The notes: a model not told the origin generated them from the sequence alone. DNA of 32,517 bases from Bordetella parapertussis (GCA_945885345.1 CAMCYP010000036.1:1-32517), one strand, 5' to 3'; shown: positions 7,894 through 17,750, numbered from the stretch's first letter. Made by a program: numbers and translations.

Positions 7894-8502
7894 CTACGCG
7901 GGGGCCGTATCCCTGAACGAGGGACGCTGCGCAAGCTTGTCAGCCAGCCGCGCCAGGTTCGGATGGTTGCGCCGCCACGGCAGATCCGGCCAGCGCAACT
8001 CCAGCCATCCCAGGCAACAGCCGATCGCAATGTCGGCCAGTGTGAAAAAATCGCCCGTGCACCAGGCCTTCGCCGCGAGGTCATCGGCCATCATCTGCAA
8101 CGCGCGGTCCACCTTGCCCTGCTGACGCGCGATCCACTCCGGCAACTGCTGCTCCACCGGCCGGCGTCTTTCCATCAGTGCCGCGATCGCGGCATCAGTA
8201 CAGCCATCAGCCAGCGCCTCCCAGCGACGCACCTGGATACGCGGACGTTTTTCTTCCGGAATCAGCCGGTTGCCCGGGCTGGCGCTGTCCAGATATTCAG
8301 CGATCACGCGTGAGTCGAACAAGGTGCTTTCATCATCCAGCACCAGCACCGGGATTTTGCCCAGCGGATTGTATTGGGTGACAGTACTGTTGCCGGTATT
8401 CGGCGCATCGACAACGAACGCGCATTCCATGCGTTTCTCGGCGAGGACGACACGCACCTTGCGGGTATAGGGACTGGTGGCAGTCCCGATCAGCTTCATC
8501 AT
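7894..8502 (-). CDS. Glutathione S-transferase family protein
   Basis: This 202-residue protein has the two-domain GST layout. The thioredoxin-like N-domain starts MMKLIGTATSPYTRKVRVV (SPY in the active-site position) and continues with NPLGKIPVL (cis-Pro) and FDSRVIAEYLD (glutathione contact). An all-helical C-domain follows, with FTLADIAIGCCLGWLELR. It could act as a detoxifying transferase or a peroxidase; the substrate is unknown. Two adjacent ATG codons (8502 and 8499) are possible starts. It is divergent from the selenocysteine-containing glutaredoxin-like gene, with about 150 bases between them. Confidence 0.9.
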   Translation of the reverse strand: MMKLIGTATSPYTRKVRVVLAEKRMECAFVVDAPNTGNSTVTQYNPLGKIPVLVLDDESTLFDSRVIAEYLDSASPGNRLIPEEKRPRIQVRRWEALADGCTDAAIAALMERRRPVEQQLPEWIARQQGKVDRALQMMADDLAAKAWCTGDFFTLADIAIGCCLGWLELRWPDLPWRRNHPNLARLADKLAQRPSFRDTAPA

Positions 8503-8653
8503 ATGGATTTTTTGCGGAGCAATGCGGAAGTAAAAGCAGCGTTAAACAGAATGGAATAAAAAGCGCGCGGATTATAGCACCGCCAACCTTGACGCCCGGT
8601 GTCACCGGCCGTAGTCTTGCCGCTCACCTCCACCGCCTCAGGAAAGGTCACAT

Positions 8654-9424
8654 ATGGGCGCCAACGAACAGTTCATCCTCTTTACCCAACCTGGGTGAAG
8701 CAGCTGCCTCCGGGCGAAAGAGTTTCTTTCGCGCAAAAAAATCGATTTCGTCGCCATCGACGTACTGAATGACCCGCAGGGTCGTGAACGCCTGCTGAAA
8801 TTCGGCGTACGCAATGTACCTGTCGTCGCCAAGGGCGAACAGTTTGTGTTCGGTCAGAACCTCGAAGACGTCGCGGAGTTCGTCGGTCTGCAGGGCACCG
8901 GCCATAAACCGCTGCCGCCGGAAGAACTGATCAAGCGCTGGGTCATCGTGTTGCGCGCCGCGCAGCGTTTCATGCGCCAGCTGCCCGATGAAAAACTGAC
9001 GGAACGGGTGATCCCCAACCGCGATCGCACCATCCGGCTGATGTGCCATCACGTGTTCCGCATCGGCGAAGCCTTCCTCGAAGCCGTTGAAGGCGGCGTC
9101 GAGTACGCAGTGCAGCTCGCCAATGTACCGCCCAAGGACGGCACCTTCATGACCGGTGACGAAATCGCGCGTTACGGTGACACCGTCATCGCGCGGCTGG
9201 AAAACTGGTGGCTGAAGCTGGAAGACAAATCCTGCGAGCAGAAAATCAAGACCTTCTTCGGCATGCAGCCGATCTACATGCTTTACGAACGCTCGACCTG
9301 GCACAGCGCGCAACACGCGCGGCAACTGACGGCGGTACTGGAAGGTCTCGGCATCGAGCCCAACCAGCGCATGACGCCGGAACAACTGGCCGGATTGCCG
9401 CTGCCTGAGCGCCTGTGGGAATAA
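8654..9424 (+). CDS. Predicted selenoprotein: glutaredoxin-like UxxC domain fused to a DinB-like domain
   Basis: One frame runs 256 residues if the TGA at 8696-8698 is read as selenocysteine (residue 15). Residues 5-79 are a glutaredoxin/thioredoxin fold: FILFTQPG, then U15-S-S-C18, then the cis-proline segment NVPVV (Pro56) and FGQNLEDVAEF. After a linker, residues 90-235 are helical and resemble DinB/YfiT proteins. The histidines at 132/133, 217 and 221 (WHSAQHARQL) could form a metal triad. AGGAAAGG precedes the ATG at 8654. The TGA replaces exactly the first redox cysteine, the frame stays open on both sides, and a SECIS-like hairpin follows. Standard annotation would keep only 8846-9424 and lose the redox domain. 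Role inferred: thiol/selenol redox or glutathione-linked chemistry. The alternative is a cysteine gene damaged by a nonsense mutation. Confidence 0.88.
8696..8732 (+). promoter_or_regulatory. Selenocysteine TGA and candidate bacterial SECIS hairpin (glutaredoxin-like gene)
   Basis: The TGA at 8696-8698 is followed by GCGAAAG (8714-8720), loop AGTTT (8721-8725) and CTTTCGC (8726-8732), a perfect 7-bp stem. The loop starts 22 bases after the TGA and has G as its second base. As I recall the published bacterial SECIS model, it asks for an apical loop about 16-37 nt from UGA with a G in its first two positions; this fits. SelB would bind here. Confidence 0.75.
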
Positions 9425-9447
9425 TACTTTAAAATCAAATACTTAAA

Positions 9448-9484
9448 ATAAAACCGCCGGCATCATCGATGCCGGCGGTTTTAT
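9448..9484. terminator. Bidirectional intrinsic terminator
   Basis: ATAAAACCGCCGGCATC (9448-9464) and its reverse complement flank an ATC loop, with A and T runs on both sides. It separates the selenoprotein gene from the convergent Bug gene and can serve both. Confidence 0.93.
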
Positions 9485-9500
9485 TGCAAGGGCCCTGCAA

Positions 9501-10469
9501 TCACTGCGGCTTGATGCCCGCCGCCTTGACGATTTTGCCGTACAGCGCGAGATCACTTTTGATGACCTGCGCAAATTCCTCCGGCGTATTGCCGACCAGA
9601 TCATTGCCACCCTGTGTCGCCAGCCTTTCAATGACATCAGGCATTTTCAGCGCCTTTACGGTCTCGCGATGGAGTCGTTCAATGATCGGCCGCGGCGTAC
9701 CTGCCGGCGCCACCACGGCCTGCCATTGCGTCAGCGCAAAATCCTTGAGCCCGAGTTCCTGCAGCGTCGGCACATCCGGAAACGCCGACGCGCGCTTCGC
9801 CCCGGTCACTCCGATCGCGCGCAGCTTGCCACCGCGCACCTGTGGCACCGCGGTAATCACCGTGTCGAACATGTAGCTGATCTGTCCCCCGAGCAATGCC
9901 GCCAGCGCCAGCGAACTGCCGGTATACGGCACGTGTATCGATTTGGTATTGGTCATCAGATTGAACAACTCGCCCGACAGGTGATTGCCGCCGCCGATAC
10001 CGGTCGAGCCGTAGGTCATCTGCCCCGGTTTGGATTGCAGCAGCTTGATGAAGTCCGGCAGCGATTTCACCGGGGCCGCAGGCGGCACCACCAGGATGTA
10101 CATATAGGACGTGCCTTGGGTAATCGGTGCGAAATCGCGGAGCGTGTCGTACTGCAGCTTCTGGTACAAATGCGGATTGACGGTCATCGGGCCGCTGTTG
10201 CCCATCAGCAGCGTGTAGCCGTCGGCCGGCGCTTTCGCCACCAGGTCGGTGCCTATGCCGCCATTGGCGCCACCGCGATTGTCGACCACTACGGTCTGGC
10301 CCAGCGCCTCGGTCAGCTTCTGACCGATGGTGCGGGTGAAAATGTCGCCCGCCCCGCCCGGGGCGTAGGGACAGATGAAACGAATCGGTCGGGTCGGATA
10401 AGCGGTTTCTGCAGCCTGTGCCGCAGCAGTTCCCAGCGCCAGCAGCGCCAACATTACGCGTAACAACAT
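9501..10469 (-). CDS. Bug/TctC-family periplasmic substrate-binding protein (copy 1)
   Basis: This 322-residue protein is the extracytoplasmic receptor type that supplies tripartite tricarboxylate transporters, although no TctA/TctB gene is nearby. A signal peptide (MLLRVMLALLALGTAAAQA) is followed by the mature start YPTRPIRFICPYAPGG. Family blocks are VVDNRGGANGGIGTD, GYTLLMGNSG, YGSTGIGGGNH and HVPYTGSS. The ATG at 10469 is chosen because AAGGGGACTGC precedes it and the signal peptide starts there. It is divergent from selA and convergent with the glutaredoxin-like selenoprotein gene. The ligand is unknown. Confidence 0.93.
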   Translation of the reverse strand: MLLRVMLALLALGTAAAQAAETAYPTRPIRFICPYAPGGAGDIFTRTIGQKLTEALGQTVVVDNRGGANGGIGTDLVAKAPADGYTLLMGNSGPMTVNPHLYQKLQYDTLRDFAPITQGTSYMYILVVPPAAPVKSLPDFIKLLQSKPGQMTYGSTGIGGGNHLSGELFNLMTNTKSIHVPYTGSSLALAALLGGQISYMFDTVITAVPQVRGGKLRAIGVTGAKRASAFPDVPTLQELGLKDFALTQWQAVVAPAGTPRPIIERLHRETVKALKMPDVIERLATQGGNDLVGNTPEEFAQVIKSDLALYGKIVKAAGIKPQ

Positions 10470-10640
10470 TGCAGTCCCCTTATTGCGGTTGATCGCATGC
10501 TGCAGTGCATGCGCGGCCAGAATAGCACGCGTCCGCGCAGTTACGATAAACTGCGCCTTCGCCTTTCGCCCTGAACGCTCCCTGGCCTCCGAGAACATTC
10601 CAAGCATGAACCTTGCCCGCCGTCACATGGCGCCACCGCC

Positions 10641-12040
<1,400 letters not shown>

Positions 12041-12044
<4 letters not shown>

Positions 12045-14053
12045 TAGTAGCCACTGCAGGTCACATCGACCACGGCAAAACCCTGCTGGTCAAAACCCTG
12101 ACCGGCACCGATACCGACCGCCTGCCCGAAGAAAAAGCGCGCGGCATTTCGATCGACCTCGGCTTTGCCTACCTGCCGCTGGACGACGGCGGCCTGATCG
12201 GTTTTGTCGATGTGCCCGGCCACGAGCGTTTCATCCGCAACATGCTGGCCGGCGTGTCAGGCATTGATTTCGCCCTGCTGATCGTCGCCGCCGACGACGG
12301 CGTGATGCCGCAGACCATCGAACACCTGCAGATCCTCGACCTGCTGCACATCCGCCGCGGTGCCGCGATCATCACCAAGGCCGACCGAGTCGATGCAGCG
12401 CGCATCAATGAAGTCAGTGAACAGGTGCGCACACTGCTGGCGAATACAAACCTGGCCGGCGCCGCCATCCACCCGGTGTCCGCGGTCAGCGGCAGCGGCA
12501 TGGCCGAATTAAAAGCACTGCTGCTGCGCGAAGCTGCTGCAAAAAGCCTGCGCAGTGCCGAAGGCCAGCATCTGCGCTACGCCATCGACCGCGCATTCAG
12601 CATCGCCGGCAGCGGCACCGTAGTCACCGGTACGGTGTTCAATGGCACAGTCAGCACCGGCGACAAGCTGGTGATCTCGCCTGCCGGAATTGAAGTACGC
12701 GTGCGCGGTATCCAGATCCACGGCAAGGCCGCGGAACGGGCACGCGCCGGTGAACGTTGCGCGCTGAACCTGACGGGGACCGATGTCGAATCGGTGCGCC
12801 GCGGCGACTGGGTGATGGCTGCGGCCATCCACCACCCGACGCGCAAACTCGATGTGCGGTTGAGCGTGCTGCCCGCTGAAACCCGCGCACTGAAACACTG
12901 GACGCCCGTGCACCTGCACCTCGCCACGGCCGACGTCACCGCGCGCGTGTCGCTGCGCCGTGGCGAAGAACTGGCGCCAGGGACCAGCGGCCTCGCGCAA
13001 CTGGTGCTGGATGAACCGGTATCGGCGCTGCACGGCGACCGTTTCATCCTGCGCGACCAGTCATCGGCGCGCACCATCGGCGGCGGCATTATCATCGATC
13101 CGCTGCCGCCGGCGGTACGGCGCAGCAAGACCCGCGACGCCACGCTCGCCGCGCTGGAATCTGCCGACCACACGGCAGCGCTGACCGCACTGGCCGCCAA
13201 CGACAAACGTCCGGTCGACCTCGCCCACTTCACGGCGATTTTCAACCTGCTGCCCGATATTGCGGCGGCCGCTTACGCCAAAGCCGGGCTGGTGCCGCTG
13301 GGCAAGGAACACCGCAACGCCGTCACGCAACAGCGATTGGCCGCACTGCAGGAGGCTGCGGCCAGACAGATCATGGCTTTCCACCAGGCGCAGCCGCAGG
13401 CGCCCGGCATCGAAATCGAAACCCTGCATGCCACTCTGGCACCGGAACTCGATGCCGATGCCTTCGGCCATGTACTGCGCCTGCTCGCCGACCAGCGCAA
13501 GATCGAAATCCACAGCTCACTGGTGCGCAAACCCGGCCACGACACCACCGCCAACAGCGCCGACGTCAAACTGTGGGAGACCGTGGAGCCGGTACTGACC
13601 GCTGCCGGATTCAATGCGCCGCCGCTGCGCGACCTCGCACCGCAACTGAAACTGAAAGATGCAATCCTCAAGGATTTTCTCTACCGCCAGATGAAAGCCG
13701 GCAACCTGTACAAGGTCGGGGCCGAGCGCTTTTATCTGAAAGCTACGATGGCCGTGCTGGCCGCCACCGCGCAGGCCGTACACGCCAGACAGCCTGAAGG
13801 CCTGTTCACCGCCGCGCAATATCGCGACGCGATCGGCATCGGCCGCACGCTGGCCATCGAAATCCTCGAAACACTGGACGGACTGACCATCACCCAGCGC
13901 GTCGGCGATGCGCGCAAGATGCGCAAGGATTTTGTGCCCATCCTCGGCGCCGCCGAACCCGCACCGCCGCCCGCACCCGGTGCAGCGCCCAAACCGCAAC
14001 AACAGCAGAAACCACAGCAGCAACGCCCCCCTTTCCGCAACAAACGTTATTGA
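12041..14053 (+). CDS. selB: Selenocysteine-specific elongation factor SelB
   Basis: This 670-residue GTPase delivers Sec-tRNA to UGA at a SECIS hairpin. The G-domain motifs are GHIDHGKT (residues 7-14), DVPGHERFI (from Asp57) and TKAD (112-115). EF-Tu-like beta domains follow ([23 protein letters not shown], in part). A C-terminal run of winged helices (about 370-630) binds the SECIS RNA. The protein is longer than E. coli SelB (614), mainly through a low-complexity tail of Pro, Gln and Ala ([16 protein letters not shown]) ending in basic residues. The ATGA overlap with selA indicates one transcript and coupled translation. Confidence 0.98.
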
Positions 14054-14139
14054 AAGAAAATGCCTTATTGCCCGGGACGGACACGGCCTGAGCACCGCTG
14101 CGAATACCGTTGCCAACCGGATCAAGCCCTCATCCCAGC

Positions 14140-14874
14140 ATGCGCTCTACCCAGCCCAGAAAATCCCGATACGCAAAAGTCGCGCAGGAGCTCGCGCAGG
14201 AAATAGAAAACGGTCTCTACAAAATCGGGGACCTGCTGCCCAGCGAAGCCGAATTATGCAAGCGCTACGACATCAGCAATCACACGGTCCGTCATGCCAT
14301 GCGGGTGTTGCAAGACATGAAACTGGCAACACCGGAACGCGGCCGCGGAACCCGGGTTGTCGGCACCTCCAGCAAAAAACGTTACATTCACGCACTGGAT
14401 TCAATTCCGGATCTGGGCGAGTTGGTGAAAAACACCAAAATACGGGTTCTTCGCCGCACAAAAATTTCCTTTGACCGTGCACTCACCCCACTGCCCAGTC
14501 AAGTTCCCGAATGGGAATTGATAGAGGCCATACGTTATGTCACCGCTGTAGAACCCCTGGTATGGAAGCACGTCTATATCGATCCGATATTCACAAAAGC
14601 CGCGAAGAAAATCGGCAGCAACAGCGAACCGATCTACAAACTGATCGAGCATTTCTATGACGAATCCCTGGCAAAGGTAAAGCAGGAAGTAGGCGCTGTC
14701 CTGATCCTCGGGGAAGCAGCCCGCATACTGCACGTCCCCGATGGAACTCCCGGCCTCGCAATTGCCCGGCAATATATCGGGGCAAGCAACCGGATACTGG
14801 AAGTTACCTACAGCGTCTATCCCGCGGACCGTTTTCGCTATCACAGCGAATTGAAGCTGGAACATACCGGCTGA
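14140..14874 (+). CDS. GntR-family transcriptional regulator with UTRA ligand domain
   Basis: This 244-residue protein is of HutC subfamily type. The winged helix-turn-helix spans residues 8-75 (YAKVAQELAQEIENGLYKIG, LLPSEAELCKRYDISNHTVR, and GRGTRVV in the wing). A UTRA domain of about 150 residues follows (EWELIEAIRYV, EPIYKLIEHFYDE, VYPADRFRYHSEL). The family usually represses and is released by a small organic ligand. The ATG at 14140 fits the domain start; a TTG at 14110 would add 10 residues without a ribosome site. A perfect inverted repeat lies 41 bases downstream of its stop, in the promoter of the UGSC operon, and is the likely operator. Confidence 0.92.
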   Translation: MRSTQPRKSRYAKVAQELAQEIENGLYKIGDLLPSEAELCKRYDISNHTVRHAMRVLQDMKLATPERGRGTRVVGTSSKKRYIHALDSIPDLGELVKNTKIRVLRRTKISFDRALTPLPSQVPEWELIEAIRYVTAVEPLVWKHVYIDPIFTKAAKKIGSNSEPIYKLIEHFYDESLAKVKQEVGAVLILGEAARILHVPDGTPGLAIARQYIGASNRILEVTYSVYPADRFRYHSELKLEHTG

Positions 14875-14887
14875 AACACGCCGCGGG

Positions 14888-14940
14888 TTGACAGCCTCAG
14901 CCGGCAATGAAATGATCCAACTTATGCATATAAGTTGGAT
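14888..14940 (+). promoter_or_regulatory. Promoter with overlapping perfect inverted-repeat operator (UGSC operon)
   Basis: TTGACA (14888-14893) is a consensus -35 box, and 17 bases later AATGAT (14911-14916) is a 4-of-6 -10 box. ATCCAACTTAT (14915-14925) is repeated exactly in reverse complement at 14930-14940 around GCAT. The repeat overlaps the -10 box and the start site, so a bound repressor would block RNA polymerase. The adjacent GntR protein is the obvious candidate. A small hairpin GAAACC/GGTTTC follows at 14958-14973. Confidence 0.8.
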
Positions 14941-15020
14941 CGGGTGTTCCCGCAGCTGAAACCGCGGGGTTTCCTGCTTGCTATGGCGCATCCTCCAGCC
15001 GCTCTCTGACGGAGAAACAA

Positions 15021-16040
15021 TTGGGCAAAATCGACGAATTCGAGTTTTTTTTCGACAAACCATGGTCGGACGGTTTCCCCATGGTCACCCCCACTGAAGA
15101 ACGGATTCAGTGGATGCTGGGCGGCACCCGGCGCCCTCACGACGAGGTCATCGGCCAGATTCCGCCTGCAATGGAAACGGCGACGGTGCGCTCGGTCGCC
15201 ATACACGCGCTGATGGCCGGCTGCAAACCCGAATACCTGCCGGTCGTGCTTGGTGCCGTGAACCTGATACTGCGTGAAGAATTCAACATGGGCGGCGTGC
15301 AATGCACGATGCACGGTGTGGCGCCGCTGATGATCGTCAACGGCCCCTACGCGCAGCAGATCGGCATCCACGGCGGCAACGGCTGCTTCGGCCCGGGCTT
15401 CCGTGCCAACGTCGCCATCGGCCGCGCCATCCGGCTGATCCTGCTGAACCTCGGCGGCGGCATTTCCGGCCTTGCGTCGGCGACAATTTTCAGTTCGCCA
15501 ATGCGATATACGGCCTGCCTGGGTGAAAACACTGCGCTATCACCATGGGAAACAATTGCCATGTCGCGCAACTACGCGCCGGAAGACAACGTCATTACCT
15601 GCGTGATGGTCGAATGCCCGCGGCTGCATTTTGACGATGTCAGCACCGAACCCGAACGCCTGCTCCGCGGCATCGCGGACACCATGACCTCCACCGGGTC
15701 TTGGAACATGTGGTTCAAATCCAATGTATTTGTCGCAATGAGTCCCCAGCACGCGAAACTATGCGCCGATGCAGGCATGAGCCGCGCAGAGGCGCATCGG
15801 CTGCTGTGCGAAATGGCCGTACGACCGCAGGGCAATCTGAAACGCGGCGGCAACTGGCGGCCTGAGCGTGCGGTCGCCATGGGCGCGGACCCTGCCGACG
15901 ATGAGTGCCCGATCAAGGCAGTCAAGGATCCCAAAGGATTGCAACTGATCGTGGCCGGGGGATTCGGTCCGGTCACCGCAGTCTGTCACGGGTGGAACGA
16001 AACAAGCCACGCCGTGCACGGAAAATACGAACTCGATTGA
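15021..16040 (+). CDS. Uncharacterised 339-residue partner of the UGSC selenoprotein
   Basis: No function is known to me. The protein has no signal peptide. It starts at a TTG (15021) with GGAG six bases upstream; no ATG lies near the same position. Notable parts are PWSDGFPMVTPTEERIQWML at the N-terminus, MHGVAPLMIVNGPYAQQIGI, and a glycine-rich core with GGNGCFGPGFRANVAIGRA then NLGGGISG. A run of cysteines follows (TACLGEN, ITCVMVECPR, LLCEMA, DDECPIK, AVCHGW). The C-terminal QLIVAGGFGP looks like a strand-loop in a nucleotide or thiol fold, which is only an impression. It is the first gene after the GntR-type operator and lies 57 bases before the UGSC gene, so it probably works with it. 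Confidence 0.85.
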   Translation: MGKIDEFEFFFDKPWSDGFPMVTPTEERIQWMLGGTRRPHDEVIGQIPPAMETATVRSVAIHALMAGCKPEYLPVVLGAVNLILREEFNMGGVQCTMHGVAPLMIVNGPYAQQIGIHGGNGCFGPGFRANVAIGRAIRLILLNLGGGISGLASATIFSSPMRYTACLGENTALSPWETIAMSRNYAPEDNVITCVMVECPRLHFDDVSTEPERLLRGIADTMTSTGSWNMWFKSNVFVAMSPQHAKLCADAGMSRAEAHRLLCEMAVRPQGNLKRGGNWRPERAVAMGADPADDECPIKAVKDPKGLQLIVAGGFGPVTAVCHGWNETSHAVHGKYELD

Positions 16041-16097
16041 CACCTGCAATTTACCGAATTTTCCCCGTACGAATTTCAGAATTGAAAGGAAAACCCA

Positions 16098-16628
16098 ATG
16101 TCTAACGAGCTATGGTTTGTTGACCCGACCGCAGGTGGCAACAAGAAAAAATTGCCTCTCGCCGGCCGGCCCATCGATCTGGTCGGCAAAGTGGTCGGCC
16201 TGCTCGACAACACCAAAGAACAGGGCAGCATCATTCTTGAAACCGTGGCGCAGGCATTGCGGGATCACTACGGCGTAAAAGAAGTCATCATCGAACGCAA
16301 AGAGGCATTCTCGAAACCTGCAAGTCCGCAGCAAATCGATGCATTGGCCAAGAGAGTGCAGGTTGCGGCAGCAGCCGTAGGTGGATGAGGATCCTGCACG
16401 TTGTGCAGTGTGCACGACACAGTTGAATTCGAAAAGCGCGGTATCCCGGCCACAGTATTTCTGACCGAGATTTTCCGGAACTCGGCAATCCATACGTTCC
16501 GGGCAAAGGGCATGGACGGGCACCCGTTCATCGCCTTGCCGCATCCCATCAGCAATTTGATCCCGGAGCAGATGCGGGAGGTCACGTTGCGTCACATGGA
16601 TGAGTTCGTCAGCCATTTAACCGGTTAA
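16098..16628 (+). CDS. UGSC-family selenoprotein
   Basis: Reading the TGA at 16386-16388 as selenocysteine gives one 176-residue protein with the motif U97-G-S-C100, followed by TLCSVHDTVEFEKRG and IPATVFLTEIF. This UGSC motif defines a selenoprotein family described in metagenomic surveys of selenoproteomes, also known with Cys in place of Sec. The N-terminal half (MSNELWFVDPTAGGNKKK, VGLLDNTKEQGSIILETVAQ, ALRDHYGVKEVIIERK) resembles a small Rossmann-like alpha/beta fold, with U97 at the end of a helix-strand unit. AAAGGAAAA precedes the ATG. A SECIS-like hairpin follows the TGA. Standard calling would split it at the TGA (16098-16388 plus a downstream fragment). Biochemical role unknown; a redox or thiol-transfer function is inferred. 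Confidence 0.93.
16386..16418 (+). promoter_or_regulatory. Selenocysteine TGA and candidate bacterial SECIS hairpin (UGSC gene)
   Basis: After the TGA (16386-16388), GTTGTGCA (16400-16407) pairs with TGCACGAC (16411-16418), one G-U pair included, around the three-base loop GTG. The loop begins 19 bases after the TGA and starts with G, as expected for a bacterial SECIS. A competing stem CTGCAC-GTT-GTGCAG (16394-16408) is possible but is closer to the TGA than usual. Confidence 0.72.
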
Positions 16629-16686
16629 ACAACCAGCCAACGCAACAGGCTACCGCAACCCGTGCTCACACATCTGGAGGATGTTC

Positions 16687-17664
16687 ATGGTTAATTCAAA
16701 ATTCATTCTGGCCGCTGCCTGCTGCTGCGTATCCGCATGGGGCTCATCACTCGCAGCGCATGCGCAATCTTATCCATCCCGCCCGGTTCGTCTGGTTGTG
16801 CCCTTTGCTCCGGGTGGAACCGTCGATATCGTAGCCCGCGTCATCGGCGCCAAGATCAGCAACGATATCGGCCAGCAGGTTGTAGTCGACAACCGCGGTG
16901 GCGGTGGCGGAGTCATCGGCACGGACATCGTCGCAAAATCCAAGGGCGACGGATACACGTTGCTGATTCACAGTGCAGCCATTGCCTATGAACCCTCACT
17001 AAGAAACAGCCTGCCATACAATGCACTCAAGGACTTTGAGCCCCTGACCATGATCGGATCGACCCCTAATCTGCTGGTGGTGCATCCTTCATTTTCGGCA
17101 AAATCGGCAGCCGACCTGATTGCGCTTGCAAAAGAAAAACCGGGCGCCATCACGTTCGGAACGGGCGGTATCGGCAGTTCGTCGCACCTGGCTGTCGTGC
17201 TGCTGCAGGCCATGTCCGGCACGTCACTGAATCACGTTGCTTATAAGGGCGCCGGTCCGGCGCTGGTGGAAGTTGTCGCCGGACAGATCAATTTCATGAT
17301 TGCGACGATGCCCGGCGCGATTTCCCAGGTCAAGGCTGGCCGCCTCCGCGCCCTGGGCATATCCAGTGCGCGACGCTCGCCGGTGGTGCCCAACATTCCA
17401 ACCATCGCCGAAAGCGGCCTGCCGGGTTATGAATTTGTCGCCTGGTTCGGCATGCTGGCACCTGCCGGCACACCACCGAAACTGGTCGGTCAGCTCAATA
17501 CGCTGATCGACAAAGCCACCAATGCGCTGGACACCCAAAGCAAGCTTGATGTGCAGGGCATCACCGCAAAAACCGGATCACCAGCTTCATTCCGCGCATA
17601 TATACGCTCGGAAACCGAAAAATGGGCAAAAACACTGAAAAACGCCGGCATCAAGGCGCAATAA
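16687..17664 (+). CDS. Bug/TctC-family periplasmic substrate-binding protein (copy 2)
   Basis: This 325-residue receptor has a Sec signal peptide ending in AAHA before QSYPSRPVRLVVPFAPGG. Family blocks are VVDNRGGGGGVIGTDIVA, YTLLIHSAA, FGTGGIGSSSHLA and HVAYKGAGPALVE. The ATG at 16687 is preferred over 16681, because the ribosome site TGGAGG directly abuts the earlier ATG and is at normal spacing from the later one. Only 58 bases separate it from the UGSC stop, with no terminator seen, so it is likely the third gene of the GntR-controlled operon. It may deliver or sense the substrate of the UGSC module. Confidence 0.93.
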   Translation: MVNSKFILAAACCCVSAWGSSLAAHAQSYPSRPVRLVVPFAPGGTVDIVARVIGAKISNDIGQQVVVDNRGGGGGVIGTDIVAKSKGDGYTLLIHSAAIAYEPSLRNSLPYNALKDFEPLTMIGSTPNLLVVHPSFSAKSAADLIALAKEKPGAITFGTGGIGSSSHLAVVLLQAMSGTSLNHVAYKGAGPALVEVVAGQINFMIATMPGAISQVKAGRLRALGISSARRSPVVPNIPTIAESGLPGYEFVAWFGMLAPAGTPPKLVGQLNTLIDKATNALDTQSKLDVQGITAKTGSPASFRAYIRSETEKWAKTLKNAGIKAQ

Positions 17665-17750
17665 GCGGCGTTGCCTCCAGACGGTTTGCCGGGTTCGCGT
17701 AAAATCCCTGCGGATCGAATGTCACTAACCACCGTTAACAAGGTTGATTT

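Noticed and set aside
7894..8502. Selenocysteine in the glutathione transferase
   Set aside because: The active-site position reads SPY with ordinary codons and there is no in-frame TGA.
8696..8698. Pseudogene by nonsense mutation
   Set aside because: The stop is TGA exactly at a redox cysteine position, the frame is otherwise intact, a SECIS-like hairpin follows, and selA, selB and selC are in the same window.
8846..9424. Independent gene starting at GTG 8846
   Set aside because: The translation is in frame with the upstream glutaredoxin domain, the GTG encodes a core valine (VFGQNLEDV), and no ribosome site precedes it.
16394..16408. CTGCAC/GTGCAG stem as the SECIS of the UGSC gene
   Set aside because: Its loop begins only 11 bases after the TGA, nearer than usual. 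The 16400-16418 hairpin is longer and at a normal distance. It is kept only as a possible competing fold.
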